Part shown: positions 11,901 through 24,774 of the stretch, in pieces
Layout of the letters: the number at the start of each line of letters is the position of its first letter
Numbering within the stretch: position 1 is the first letter of the stretch
Assembly: GCA_009741485.1 (NCBI GenBank)
Contig: CM019236.1
Span: forward strand, 44,233,920 to 44,297,919
DNA from: Malurus cyaneus samueli
Taxonomy: Eukaryota; Chordata; Aves; Passeriformes; Maluridae
Direction of reading: 5' to 3'
Length of the DNA stretch: 64,000 nucleotides
Notes under the pieces: model-generated
Databases searched by the model: none
Told to the model about the DNA's origin: nothing
Seen by the model: the letters and a program-made list of their open reading frames with translations, nothing else
Translations under genes and position numbers: made by a program

Positions 11901-12750
11901 CTGCATGATGTCATTTTTCCCCAGCGTTTTAGACAGATTTTTGTGAGTAGTAAGCAGAGGAAAAGGCTTCTCATGCAGGTTTTTCAGTCTTCATGCTTGA
12001 AGGTTTTTAGAGATTGTCTGGATAAAGTGCTGTGTACTTAATGTGGAGCTGGGTACACCCAATTTATTTTCTTGTTTTGTTTTACTTAAGGTGTTTGCTT
12101 TATTTACTTTGTGTAAATTGATGAAGAGAGGCAAAGTTTAAAATACTCCAGTAGTGTAAAAAATAGACGAAATTAAAACATGTAGTCAGAGTGCTACTTG
12201 TTTGTCAGGATATTATTGCAAGTTCAAGAATCTCTTGATGAATTTTTCAATGAGCTTGAATAATTAATTGTTTTCTCCTAAGCCCTGAGTTGTCTATGGC
12301 TCATAATTCAGCAGTCCTTTCCCAAAAGTATGTTGTATCTTTATCATTACCATTTGTCCTTAAAATGCAGTGAGAGTAGAAATAAATAACTCGGTTGTTT
12401 CTTTTCAATAAAACAGCTTCTAAAAAATTTATTTTGCAGTAAATATTGCTAAAAATATTTTCATTACCTTGGATGAAAGCTCATAAATGAACAAAAATCC
12501 CATGTATTTATTTATTAGACTTGTGGGGGTTTGTTGCTGTGCTTAGAGCAGTATATCTGTGGAATGGGAGAAACAAAATAGAGTTCCAGTTTCTGGTGGT
12601 TTTTATCACTGGAGGAAACGAAGCAGTTCTATACATTTTTAGAATAAATTATATCTAATTCATCTTGCCTTTAGTTAAAGAGATGGACTGAGTGACATTT
12701 TAAAGTGATTTTTGCTTTTTCTGGTTGTGGTTTCAAAGCATTGTAGGATA
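8961..12750. other. PIGG intron, no clear feature
   Basis: No conserved exon is seen. An open frame of 90 codons at 9235-9507 follows a T-rich tract and TTTAG, but its translation matches nothing known and no donor fits. A GC-richer patch at 11612-11860 with repeated CTGACCTGG/AGCCCTGA words may be an old interspersed repeat, but the class is not recognised. Confidence 0.5.
11612..11860. repeat. Possible old interspersed repeat, class unknown
   Basis: This patch is more GC-rich than its flanks and contains several near-repeats of the words CCTGACCTGG, AGCCCTGA and TCTGGCC. That pattern is common in decayed SINE-like or LTR-like repeats. It holds an 82-codon open frame of no recognisable content. 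The call is weak. Confidence 0.25.
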
Positions 12751-12754
12751 ATTA

Positions 12755-12905
12755 CATTAGAAGGGCCTCAGAAGGCCCACAATTCAGTCCCATTTTCAGA
12801 ATGATGTCAGCTGTGAGGTCAAGCCAAATGGCTCAGGGTCTTGAAACCATCAAGGTCTGTCCAGAGAGAGCTGAACCTTTCTGGCCAACCTTTTCTGAAA
12901 TAGTA
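12755..12905 (-). mobile_element. CR1-like fragment, minus strand (short, decayed)
   Basis: The + strand reads AGAAGGGCCTCAGAAGGCCC, CACAATTCAGTCCC and then, near 12885, CTGGCCAACC. This resembles the reverse complement of CR1 3' ends (AAGGGACCTxxxAGATCATC, TAGTCCAACCCC, CTGGGCAACCTGTTCC). It is heavily diverged, so confidence is low. Confidence 0.4.
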
Positions 12906-15424
12906 GAGTGATATGTTAAAATAAAAGAAGACACTCTGAACTGTCAGTTATTTATGTATTGTGTGGAGGATTAGAATTTATAAATTGTGAGAATTTGGTG
13001 TAAATACATGAATTTGTCTTGGAAAAAGATACCTAATGTGAAGAAAAATAATGCTTCCTACTGCATAGCAGGGCTCTTCTAGTAGGATTGGTGGCAGTAG
13101 TATCCATGAGGTTCAGTAGATTAATGGTAAAAGTAGAATGTTTGGACACTTCAAAGTGTGGTTGGAGTTGTAAGTGTGTGGATCCAAATGTGTGCATCAT
13201 TGTTCTACAACTACATCACTCTAAAAGTCAAAGACAGATGGAATGAACCCTGTGGGAAAGGAACTCGGAAAATTGGGGAGAAGGGTGAAAGCACTGTTCT
13301 TGCCTCCAGGATCCTTACTTTGCCCTGACCACACTTCAGAGGGGATTACATCTTTTTGCCCAGTTCTGCAGGACCAGTGCTGCATTTATTCTTCTCACAT
13401 GCAGTGGGATGGAGAATTGTGCCAAGGTACCAAGGATCAACCACGTGCATATGCACATGGAGTAAAGAGTTTGAAGAGACCTTTCAGCTCTTTATGACAT
13501 GAGCTGAATCTCTTGATGTCTCAGCTTTTCTACTCTGCATGCTGCTGTGGACAGGGACTGGAGGAAAAAAAGAATAGGTTCCCTCCCTACCTGTCCCTGC
13601 CAAACTCTTGCTTGTTGAGATCAGCACCCTGCCCTGCATCAAAGTGCTACACTTCCCTTTTGGCTCTTGCCATGGCCTCAGTCTCTACCCATTAAATCTG
13701 AGGAGTAGCCTTATTTTACAGCTTTCTTTTGCAGTCTCATATTACAAGTTCTAGGGCACAGTTTTATTTTATTTTTTTTTTATTTAGCTGCTTATCATTA
13801 GTTGTGCTTTGCTTTGATCCTGGTATTGCTGAACATAACACTACATGTGTAACAATAATTGATTACACCGGTGCAATGATTTACTACAGTGGTGCATGAT
13901 GAAAGGCAAAATGAAGAAGACTAACAGTCACAAGTCAAGATTTTTCCAGTGTATGGTGTCTTGGTAAAATCCATACCATACTGCCCTCTTAGAGCTTCAG
14001 GCTCCATTTACATTCTGGGGATATCTTCCTGGTGGGATTCATGGAGACAGTGACCATTTGTAACGAGCTCTGAATGGTGCTGTCAACACAGATGGCTTTT
14101 TTTCTCTTAGATTTTAGAGCTGTTTCAGGGACAGGTTTTTTGCTGTCACTGGTGCCTAGTTAGTTATATACCTGAAAAAGCTACCAATCTTTTGTGCTTC
14201 CCTGTATGCTCTGGGCTTTGTGACAGAAGTGTGTATTTAATGACAGCACTTCCTTGCTGGGGTAACTTGCAGTTCAAGAGGACTGCAGTCACTAAGGTGA
14301 GCCAAGGTCAGATTTGAAGGAAGTGGGGAGCCACTACTCCTCATATGCTCTACTGTGATTGAGTCTAAGGCTATTTGTGGTGACAGCCCTCACATTTGTG
14401 TTGTTCTGGCATTCTGTAGGTGGAAAACGAGGATTTGATGCATGTTAGAATATCAGTGCTGTAGAAATCAGTTTCTCAAGGTACAGCAAGGATATCTGAG
14501 AGTTTCCTCACTAGTCTGAGGAAACCTGTCTGTGGCCTGTTAATTTAAGAAATATTGTTTCTTACTCATAGGGTATGTTTGCTACTTTAGGTATTTGGGT
14601 GAAGTTAAATATTTCAGGATTTTCAGTGGAAAACACTTCATTCAATTTTATATTGTTCCTTGTTATTTACTGGTGTTGGTCGCTGAAAAAGAGAACTAGG
14701 TAAAATATACCAGACTTTGATAGATCTTGATACTTTAATTGCTGTATGCCACTTCTGTTTTTCTCTTGCTAGGTTTAAATGCCTTTTACTGATGATTCAG
14801 GCTATCTAGGCTGACTTCTGGTCTATTTCAATGCAATCTTCTCTGGCATAGAACTTGGGAAGGAGAAACCTCTCTAAATTTGGCTGTCTTAATCTGTTTA
14901 CATGCAGGAACTTGTGCCGTGAGGCAGGTAGTTGGGCCGATGTAGTGTTCCATTACTGCTCTGAATTAGAGTCCTGTTGTCTCTAAGGGAAAGAAATTTT
15001 TTATTTCCTGGTGTAATTTTAGGCAGCAGACATAAAACCTTGTGTTTGAGCCATGTGTGGTGGAAAATACATATTTTTCATTAATGAAGTGTCATAAATA
15101 AGTGACTGAAATCAGCAAGCGTAGCTGTGTATTTTAAGTTCTTTTTTTAATGTAACTCATTAAACAATAGCATGTTAATTTGCAGAGAAAATAAGACAAG
15201 CAAAATAGCATGCTGTTTATGCCTTTGTTAATCTGTAAATCCTAATTAAAAGCACTTGTTTGGTAAGCTGTTTTATTGAAATTGAGATGTAAAGAATATG
15301 GCTGTGCTGCAAAGCAATTTCAAGAGTAAGTCCTTAATGTGTGCAATAATGAATATTATTCTAATGTATTCTAAACGTATCTTTGGAGATATTTGGGTAT
15401 TTACTATGTTGTCTCTATTTTCAG
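12906..15424 (+). other. PIGG intron up to acceptor, no other feature
   Basis: AT-rich non-coding sequence. No exon, RNA gene or repeat family is recognised. The end provides the acceptor for the next exon: pyrimidine-rich sequence followed by TTTTCAG at 15418-15424. Confidence 0.65.
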
Positions 15425-15588
15425 GGAAATTCAAATGGTATTGCCACTGTGGATGTTTCAGCAGGTTTTGTGGGACTAGACAGCTATGTGGAGATACCAG
15501 CTATCTTCCTCACAGCATTTGCAACATATGCGGGACCTTTTCTTTGGGCCATCCATCTGCTGTGCTATTTGAGTTCTGAAGTTAGCAG
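15425..15588 (+). CDS. PIGG: PIGG exon, GPI ethanolamine phosphate transferase 2 (penultimate visible exon)
   Basis: A 164-bp internal coding exon of PIGG. It continues directly from the preceding exon in phase 0 and reads GNSNGIATVDVSAGFVGLDS, then YVEIPAIFLTAFATYAGPFL and the helix WAIHLLCYLSSEV. It ends after two bases of a codon (AG) at the donor AG|GTAATC. The GNSN-IATVDVSAGFVGL block is a strong PIGG signature and probably forms a loop between membrane helices. The hydrophobic run from IFLTAF to LLCYL is a likely helix. There is no frame break. Reading on past the donor would meet a stop at 15590, which supports the splice call. Confidence 0.96.
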
Positions 15589-18500
15589 GTAATCATGTTT
15601 GAAGTAATGCTCCTCTATGTACTGCAGATATAAATGCCCATCCATAAAGTGTATACCTTTTCAAAGAAATTTTTGTTCACATAATCTTTTTCCTAGAAGT
15701 TTTGTATTAGAAAAATGCATGTTCTTTTATTCAGTATGAGTTTGTATCACCTAACTCTTGCAGTTTCATTTTATCTGCGGACGTTTTGCTCTGGGAATAT
15801 ACATGTATGTTTTACTAATTTTGTTTCTTAATGAGTTCTCAGTTTGCTGTGCTAAATTACTTAAAATTTTATTATGTTTTTTTATGACAGCATGTTCTGC
15901 CTAAAAACATTCCTCTTGAAACCTTTTAAGTCAGAGACCAGAGAAGGATTTTTGAAAGTAATTCAAACTTTAATAAGGTGATGTTCTTTCAATATCCTTC
16001 TTTGACATAGTGACGTGAGAGATTTTGTAAATAAAACATAGCAGTATTATTGTATGTTACTGGTTACTGCAGTCATTTGTAGCTAAAATGTTTGTATTTC
16101 TGGGTATCTTGTGTGGTGGATGAGTTGAAGTAAAATGAATTAATGCGTTGGAATTTTAAGAAGACCATTGTAAAATGCTAATGTATTTTAAGAGTGTGCA
16201 TATAAAATGTAATTGGGCTATCTAAAACTGCTTTTAACTCATCATTCGGCGTATTCAAACTGAGGGATACAATATGTTAAAATACAGGAATTGTGAATTC
16301 CGTATCATATCATAACAATGCGCAAATGTGAAAAACTTGATGTGTTTTCATAGAATTAACATTTGACAATAACTGAGACTTACTGCGTCAGAGTTTTTTC
16401 TCTGTTATATGTGGAATTTAAATCTCTTTTTTTTTAGTGATAAACAAAATATTGCAGTAGGCTTGGCAGGTGGGATTTTAGACAGTATTAAGTTTATCTC
16501 AACTTTTTGCGTTACTCATTGTCATCCTCTGTAAACCTATGACTCCTTTTTATCTACAGCATCATCTGGTCTCACCCTGTCAGTGATTTTTGTTTTTTCT
16601 TTCTTCTTTTGCTGTTTATTTTGGGCTATGCCTGCACTGTGTTGGCTTGGTTGTGATAATTAAAGGTGTAAGGACATGGGATCACCAGCTACCCAAGCTG
16701 CACAGACCAGTGCGCTTTTTTGAGCCAGGGTCCTATTCTAACAGACTAAATTTCTGCGTGGTCATTGGTTTGCATTAACAGGCTCCTTTGACAGGTATTC
16801 GCAGTGAGTAACCTTTATTCACTGATTTGCCTGTCTGCTACATGGGAGTCTAAAGATGTCTAGCACTCTCTGCTTGGTTGCTGTGGATTTATGCAGCCCA
16901 GTGCTGGGCCATTGCACTGCTCTACTGATGCACGCTTTAGTCTAAATTGAGACTCAATGTAGAACCTTTCCTCTTAGTCTGAGGACAGCTATCTTGAAGT
17001 CATCTTTGGTCTTAAATAGATTAATAGTCTAAATACTGGTTTTTGAGTGTGATATTTCTAAAAGCCAGACTTTCCTCAGTTCATGCTGGTATTTTTTTTT
17101 TTTTTTTGCTTCAGGAGGAGTAGATGTGGAGTACACTAATTATTGATATCTTGATTTGTGCAACCTCGGAAAGCCCTTTCTTGAGTTTTCCTTACTACCT
17201 GCTGACTTGATACCAAACTGAGTTTTAACTCTGTTTCTAGTGCTCTGCCTTGCTTAATCAATACATTTTCCCTGTATCCAAATTAATCAAATTTTCTTCA
17301 TTCTTTCAACTCTAGGCATAGAGTGACCATGTACATATAAAAAGTTGCCATTTGAATACTGGTAAATATGTGACCTGTGAATCTGGGTATTGCTTACATT
17401 CTATGAGTGTCCTATTTTTCTCAATTCTTTTATATGTCTGCCATGATTTGTTTAAAATAGCACTGAGCTGTTTCACTGTTCACATCTTTGTTTCTGCCGT
17501 GATGTTTTTTTAGCAGGCCCTCTCCGTTCTTCATCATTACACTGTAGGTGCTTTGGAACGGGCACGTTTTGCTTGTGCTTGGAGGATTCCTAGCAGAGTA
17601 GAAAACTCTGCCTTGGTGGCATTGTCTGGGGAAGGAGGAGAAAAGAAATGAGCTCCAGTAATTTAAAGAACTGCAAGTCTTATTGTTGCTTAAACCTAGA
17701 CTGCAGACTGTGATGAACAGTAACATACAAAACACTAATATACAATGAAGAGAAAATTATAACATACAGCATGTTTTTGGAGAGCTCTTCTAACAAAATA
17801 ACAAAATACTTTCGGTGGCAAAATCTTAGAGTATCTGTACTTGTTTAATAGTGCTTCAAATAATGTGCCTCTGTAGTAGTGTTGGTTGTTGTTCTGATGT
17901 TTTCCTGGTCGAATTTTTGCAGATTAAAAGCTCAGCTAGTAGTGTTGCCAGGTACAATGCTGTTTTAACGTTCTCTCAAGTGGGTAGCTATGGCCTGTAA
18001 CATCCACATCATTATATAAGTAAATTCCACCCAGCAGCTTGCGTCTGTAGCCATTTTAAGGTTCATTTGGGTCAACTGATACGGTTGTTTCCTCAATGAA
18101 ACAGTATATAAACATGGACCAGAGTCTCTAGCTGCTGGGACTTGCTTACGTTGATATGTTAATCTGCTCAGAATGTGGTCTGTATGCATTTTATTTTACT
18201 CTTGTGCTTTGCCATTGCCATCCAAGTGATTGTCTTATTACTTGGCTGTTACTCCTTGGAGCCAAAGCTGAAACTGCAGAAGACATGGTGTCAGCCGCTC
18301 TATGTGTTTGCTTAAATGGATAGGAGACTGCACTTTTTTTGAAAAAGTGCTAGATGCTTTGGAATGATCTTTATAAAAGCTTCTGTTAACTGTTTGGTAA
18401 GCAACATGCCTTGGTCAGTGGAATTCAAACCCTTTTTAATGTGGTCCTGAGAGCAAGATAAAGATGTGCCCAGAACCACTCAGCAGTGTCATCCTTAGCA

Positions 18501-18945
18501 AAGTCCCTTGCGTTCTGCAGCCTGTTTTAGAGCTGTTGCATCTCAGGAGGTTTGCCTGGGTAGGAAAGCCTGACTACAGGGCTGTCTTCATTAATTTCAG
18601 CCACTTAGGAGAGCCCATGTAATTTATAGCTGCATCAGTTGGGTTGGCTTACCAGAGCTTCCTGCTGAAATTCTCTAAAGCTGTGTTCCGTTGGGCACCA
18701 CTGCCTAGGGGCAAGTACACATACATATCCTTCCCTCATTCAACACTTTGCATTTATGAAGCCACAGAATACTTGGGTCTAGAGTCAAACCCTCCTGTCC
18801 AAAGGAGAGTCATCTGGAGCAAGCAGTGATACTCCAGGGTCTTCTTGAGCATATTTTAGCATATGGCAACACATGGAATTAAACATTTGCTCACTGGTAT
18901 TTTAGGGGAATTTGTTGTTTATCATTAATCCTTTTACTGAGTGAG
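15589..18945 (+). other. PIGG last intron, first part; no feature seen
   Basis: Start of the 24,846-bp intron between the two final visible exons. It is AT-rich with a T16 run at 17092-17107. No exon or repeat family is recognised. Short open frames (for example 17430-17735 minus, 101 codons) have no recognisable content. Confidence 0.65.
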
Positions 18946-18949
18946 AAGA

Positions 18950-19885
18950 GTCTTCTGAGTACATCTTCTTCTGCTCATGAGGCATTTGTGAACATTGGTG
19001 AGAACCCTGCCAAACTTGCTCTGCTCAAGGCTAAACAATCCCAGCTTTCTCAGGCTCTCACTTTGTCAGATGCTCCAACCCCTTATGTATCTTTGTGATC
19101 TTTCAGTGGACTTAGTACAGGACACGCATGTCTGTCTCGTACTCAGGACCCCAAAACTGTGTCTAGAACCCCAGATGAGATCTCACAACTGCTCAGGAGA
19201 GACAAAAGATCACCTCCTTCAACCTGCTGGCTTTACTTCTTGCACTGCAGCCCTGAGTTTGTTCATGGAAACATTGTTTGCTCCTGCTCAACTTGTCCAG
19301 CAGGAATGGTGTATGTCCTTCTCTACCTAGCTGCTTTCCAGATGGTCAGCCCTGAGCCTGTTCTGATTCATGGTGCAGAATTTGGTGTCTCCTTTTGTTA
19401 AACTTCTTGAGTTTCTTGCCAGTCCATTTCTCCAGCCTGTCAAGATGCTCCTGAGTAGCAGCAGACCCAATGGCCGATTCAGCTCCTGCACAAACTACTC
19501 CTCGCAATTCTGTATTGTCTGCAGACTTGCGTTGCCCCATCACCCAGTTCATAGGGTAATGTCTTCACAGTTCATTAGTGAAGACATTAGCAGTATTGGC
19601 CCTCGTGTCACATCCTGTGGTTGATCACTGGTGACTGGCTTTCAGATGGAATTTCTGCAATGTCTGAATAGTTTTTCAGTTCACTTGAATGTCCACTGTT
19701 CCTAGCCTGGACTGTGCCAGTTTGCCTGTGGAGATGTGATGAGAGACATTAGGAACCTACTTGTGAGGTGAAAGTGCATTAGATACATGCAGCCCATATA
19801 TCTTTTGCCGGTATGGTAAGGTGGAATAGAAGATAAGGAGGTTTTCAGATAATACATGTGCTGTGGGAATGTAGTTGGAAGTCCT
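18950..19885 (-). mobile_element. CR1 LINE 3' portion, minus strand
   Basis: The + strand carries reverse-complement CR1 text: TTGCTCTGCTCAAGGCTAAA with CAATCCCAGCTTTCTCAGGC near 19015-19054, then CTTTCAGTGGACTTAGTACA, then AGGACCCCAAAACTGTGTCT. Both flanks are decayed. The segment beyond 19650 parallels the 8716-8960 copy (shared CTGCAGCCCATATATCTTT-like and GGTGGAATAGAAGATA-like words). No intact frame remains. Boundaries are approximate. Confidence 0.72.
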
Positions 19886-22814
19886 TAAATAATTTGCTTC
19901 CATCTGAACAAACTCGTGAAACTATGATATTCTCCTCATATGGAAAGGTAAATGTGTTTCTAAAATAATTAAGTGGCATGTGATAGACACTAACATGGAT
20001 ATTACTGCCTCTTTTAATCCTTCAGGCTCTCCTGAGAAACTTGGCAGCATAAATGTGAAGGGATTTTCACAGACAGAAATAGAAGGAACTCTTTAGGTTC
20101 AGTCTCCATGGAAACTGTGCAAGAACTCTTGAAACTATTTTTGAGATGGGGAGTACTGATTAAACTGATTCCTGAACTTAACCAAGTGTTCTGTGTGTGA
20201 CTTGCATAAATTCCAGGGAGCGCCTGGTTCATGTAAAAGGTAGTTTTTACAGTGACCACTCTCTTTCTTTGGTCTGAAGTAGAACTTTGGATTTTTGGCT
20301 CCTTATGACTGGAAAAGGGCCATGTTGTTGGATAATTTGACCTATATTATATGACCTCACTGTGCAGTACACTCCAGATGGATTTCGTTTCCAAGCTCCT
20401 ACCCAAACAAAATTGTCATGTGGGTAATGTTCACAGTGTTGTGTAATTATTGCTCCTCAGTTAGGCATCATGATACTTTTAAGATTACCAGCACATTGAA
20501 ATCTATGTTTTAGCTGGTTTAGTTAGTTAGGTGTCAGGTTGAACTGGTGGGCGTTTCCTAGCACTGGAAGGCTGCATTAGTTTTTCTTCCTTAGTTATCA
20601 AAAATTGTAACAGTGCTTTCACATTAGCAAATGGCTTTCATGTATCGAAAATGGTTGTTATGCCTAATAGGAGTGTGTTAATAGTTGTGTAACTTTAGTG
20701 TTATGCCTTGACTTTGTTAATGTAGAACTCCAGCATAGCAAACTTAAATTTTGCTGTGAAATCTTCTATAATGCTCATCTCTATAGAATTAGGAAGGTGT
20801 GTTAGCTAAAAGAGTTTCAGCAGTTAACATCAGCTTTTGCCATCTTCAGCCTAATGTGTTTGACTCATTGAGTCTCCTGTTCACTACCCTTGTTAAGCAT
20901 TAATCATTTTTCTTTCTGATGTAAGCTGGACGTGCAGTAAGTGTTTCAATATACCGTTTTTTGAGTCCTAGGTAGAAAGTGCAGCCCTCCTTAAAGACAA
21001 AGGAACAATACAGACATTTTCCACTGAACCCTTCAGTATTTTGTCCATGTAGTTTTTAATTCTTCTGTTTAACACCATTCTCTCTGTCTTAGGTTAATTA
21101 AAGCTGAAAAAAAGTTTGCATCTGACAGTATATGCTGCTGCATTCTCTAAAATTCTAATATTAGTAATCTGTTGTACTGCCAGCAATCTCATTCTCTAAA
21201 TAAACAAAAAAGATACAGAAGTAATCTACTTCTTTGTTGATAGGCACGGAAATTTGGAAGTGATTGGCTAAAACTGGGCTGGGTTTTTATTGCCACAAGC
21301 TAGGATAGTATTCTACTCATATTGATTTTTTCTAAGATGCTGTCATTGTAGAGATGCCTGAAGATTTCTCTTGGACTTTGTTACTGCTCTGTGATGAATA
21401 TCTCTTCATTCATTGCTTTGTCATGTTGTTGAGACACTGACTTTTCCTATGAGACTTCCTCCAGTTAGCCATAACTCTTAGTATTGAAACTGGAAACTGA
21501 TCAGCAAAGTACAAACAAATAACAAGTTGCTTGAAAGCCTTTTGCAAAATAAATGTCATCCTTTTGCTCTATGGACCAGTTCTGCAACTATTTTAGGAGC
21601 TGAAGCGCTTTCTGTGAAAATATGAAGGAAAGTAGTGTGCACACAATTTATAAATACACAGATTTGGGGTAGGTTAAGTTATTTTTGCTTTCTCTGGATA
21701 AAAGTAAGCATCTGAACAGATTAGGAACTTGAAAAGTTATGATCTAATTTTCAGTAGAGTTAGCATACCCAGTATGAGGTTTGCTTTATAGTAATGACTG
21801 ATGACCCTACTTGCGTCCTCCAGTGTGCTAGCTATTGCCCAAATCATTATAGGGTTATTCACTTGGCCTTTAAATGGTCTTACTGATGCTTTGGTACTGC
21901 CATTGCTTTGAGTTTTGTTCTCATCAGCAGAACTGTAGTGTTAGGTAGAGACCACTTTGTGTAACATCAGCTATACTATTTAATTCAAGTGGTCTATCAC
22001 ATTTTGTTTGTGGGTAATACTGAATTGAAAGTGTTCTGAATTTTTTTTTTCTTTCTGCCCAAGTTCTGATTTGAGGTTGTCATGGTTACATTGTCTTCTT
22101 CCTCTTGTTCTTCTGATTTCATATGACTTATGCTTAAGAGCACATAGCTGACTTGACAGTTCTCATTGCATCTGTAGAGCTGCAACTACCTAGAGTGCAG
22201 GTATGCAGCACCGCTTTGCTGTACAAATGTGAGCAGTATTTGTCCTTTATTTTTGTTTGGAACCTCTCTATTGTGAGACAGTATTTTTCTGCCATCCTGT
22301 ATGGTTAGATTACACAAAAGAGTTCATTAAATGTTAATACATGCAAAGCTTATTGAATATATTAAGACAATCAATGTTAACAATGTTAGACATGAGTAAC
22401 TTAGGGGAAATTTGGGTTCCAGTGGTAAGCATGTGGAGTATCCTCAAACAATAATGATTGTGTAGTCAGAAACTGTGAGCAGGACTCTAAAAAGACTTGA
22501 AAAGCTGAAAAGATAATAATGAAAGGTTGGTTAAGCTTTATGTCTGTAAATAAACTTACAGCAGTCCTTGCTATTGTTACTGAACTATGACTACTGGAAC
22601 TTAACAGAGGAAAGCTAACTAGATCCAAGTTGTAGTATAATACCTGGTCATACAGCATGTTAGTTTCAAAACTCACATAATTCCACAATAAGTGGAATTT
22701 TAATAAATTCTTATGAAAGGGATTAGGTTTTTCTACACTGCCATGTAAAAAAATTTTGATTAATTCACGCAGCTGATAGTAGATGAAGGACTGTGAAGCT
22801 TGGTGCTTCTATAA
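19886..22814 (+). other. PIGG last intron between CR1 and pyrimidine tract; no feature seen
   Basis: Ordinary AT-rich intron with both strands balanced (a 60-base line at 22321 has 33 purines). No exon or recognisable repeat. It serves as the contrast for the abrupt base-composition change at about 22815. Confidence 0.65.
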
Positions 22815-23052
22815 CAGAAGTTTCATTTTCCTGTACTTTCCCTCTGTCTCTGACTCACTGTCCTTCATTATCTCGTGCTTGCTATCTTTCATCCCTCGGT
22901 ATCCCTTCCTTTACCTTGCTTGGTATCTTCCCTATCCCTCTCTTATTATCATCTGGCCACCACCCCACTGCCCTGCCCCAAATTTCCCTTCTCTCTTGGA
23001 CAACTTTGTACCAGTTTTTGATACTTTCCCAACCTTTCATGTGCATCACCCT
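22815..23052 (+). repeat. Pyrimidine-rich tract, segment 1
   Basis: The plus strand switches abruptly to C/T-rich sequence (TTTCCCTCTGTCTCTGACTC, then CTTTCCTTTACC-type words). This is the left end of the 10.5-kb tract. It is separated from segment 2 by about 150 bp of mixed sequence. It is not coding: open frames here exist because stop codons need A or G. Confidence 0.85.
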
Positions 23053-23205
23053 CTAACACTTGTATCAAGACAAAACTGGTCCATGCAGACTGAGGAAAGA
23101 GACCAAGACAGAAAGCATAGTTATATGAGTAAATATTTATTTATGAATATGAGGTTTCCAGTCAAATGGAGGCACCTGGATGTGGTTTAACACCTTTGTT
23201 AAGGG
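23053..23205. other. Mixed-composition interruption inside the pyrimidine tract
   Basis: About 150 bp of normal or purine-leaning sequence breaks the tract. It includes a purine-rich run around 23088-23122 (ACTGAGGAAAGAGACC, AAGACAGAAAGCATAG). It could be a small insertion, a local inversion or the original unique sequence. No repeat family is recognised. Confidence 0.6.
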
Positions 23206-24774
23206 TTCCTGTCTCACTGTCCCGGTCCCTCTCTCTGGTGCTGCACCTGCCTTGTCTCCCCCACCCTCAATTATTCCTCTCTCTTGTTTTCTCACCTGTC
23301 ACAGATGCTTGCCTTTCTTTTGCAGTTTGCCTGTCTCATGGTTGTGCTTTCATCACCCCTCATATTTGGGTTTCCCACCTCTTTTGTGTGCAGACTTTTC
23401 CCACCACGTGAGCATGCTTGCTGCCTCTCGTGCACTCACTTCCTCTCCGGGCCATACTTACCTTTCTCTCCTGGGCTTTCCCCATCTTGTGCTCTCCTCC
23501 CCCATCCACTCCTGTTGGTCTCATGCTTCTGACCCCTTGCAAGCATGCTTCTCCCCCTCTTCTGCTTCTACATGAGCTTTCTTCCTCACACACTTACTCA
23601 TGCTTCATGGCTCCCTGACTCCCCATCATGGTTTTCCCCCTCCCTCATGCTCCCTTTCTCCACCTCCCCATCAGGCTTGCTCCTTCTCAGACATGTGTTC
23701 TTCCTGCTTTATGTGCTCTTCCCACCTTCTCTCATGCACTTCTTGCCTTCTCTCATGCACTTCACCCCTTCTCTCACATACCTCTCTCCGTCTCTCCTGC
23801 CTGCTTCCCTCACCTTTATGCTCTTCCCCTGGCTGGAGCACTTCTATCCTTTGCGTGTTCCCTTCTTGCAGTTTCCCCCTTGTATGCTTCCCCCTCTCAT
23901 GCAGGCAACTGTCCTTGCTCATGCACTTTCTCCCTCTTGGAAACATGCAAATGCTCTCTCTCTTTCATTTGAATGTGCTTTGTTTTTCTCTTGCTTTCTT
24001 GTGCATATTTGGTGTCTTGTGTCTGTCTTGTGCATCCTTCTGTCTCTTGTTTTTCCTTTTTGTGTTTTCCTTTCCCTTCTGGAGTTTTTCTCCTTTCTCG
24101 CATGCTTTTCCATGTCTCACAGATTTTCCATCTCTCACACACACTCAAATACTTTAAAATGCAAATTGCTTGCACTTTCCCTCTCTGTCCCATGTTAAGT
24201 ATTTCACCTGGATCCTCCTTCTCTTTCCCACCTTTCTTCGTTGACATGCCTTTTCTTCCTCTGGCACTTGCTTCCCTCATTCCCTTTGCCTCATTGTCTT
24301 TTACTTTCTTCTCAGTATGCTTTCCAGTCTCTTGATAGACATACTTTCTTACATGCACTCTGCCTCTCCTAAGCTTGAATCTCTCACTGTGCTTTCTCCT
24401 TCCCACTCGTTCTCTGTCCTTTGTATAGTTTTTCTTCTAAATCTGTAGAGCTTCTCCCAACCATATCCTGCTTTTGGCTTGTGTTGAACTTGCCTTTCCT
24501 CCCTCTTAGATTCACATTTCCTGTGTCTTGGGGATTTCCTACCTGCCTTTCAAGCTTTCTTGAGTTCCTCCCGAAACAGAGTGGCTTCCCCTCCTCTCTC
24601 CCCTCTGTCATTATCTCTGATTGTTCCTCTTCTGTTACTCCTTTCCCACATCTCTCCCCGCCTCTTACATTCCCTCTCATTGTGAGGCTTCTTCTCTTTC
24701 TGTGTCCAAGGTCCTCTCTCTGTTAAGCTTTGCCTTTTTCTCATGTGCTTTGCCTGTTCTTCATCTATATCTTT
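23206..24774 (+). repeat. Pyrimidine-rich tract, segment 2, with visible ~21-bp units
   Basis: Continuous C/T-rich sequence (46 of 60 pyrimidines at 23641-23700). Five consecutive units of 21 bp are seen at 23709-23813, most clearly 23730-23750 and 23751-23771, both starting TCTCATGCACTTC. The minus-strand translation shows a matching seven-residue period (EVHERRQ, EVHERRW, EEHIKQE). This indicates a decayed minisatellite rather than a pure CT microsatellite. It ends where a CR1 is inserted. Confidence 0.88.

Noticed and set aside
23897..24406. 169-codon minus-strand K/E/R-rich frame resembling a coiled-coil or basic nuclear protein
   Set aside because: It is the purine strand of the same tract; GAA, AAG, AGA and GAG codons give Glu, Lys and Arg automatically.
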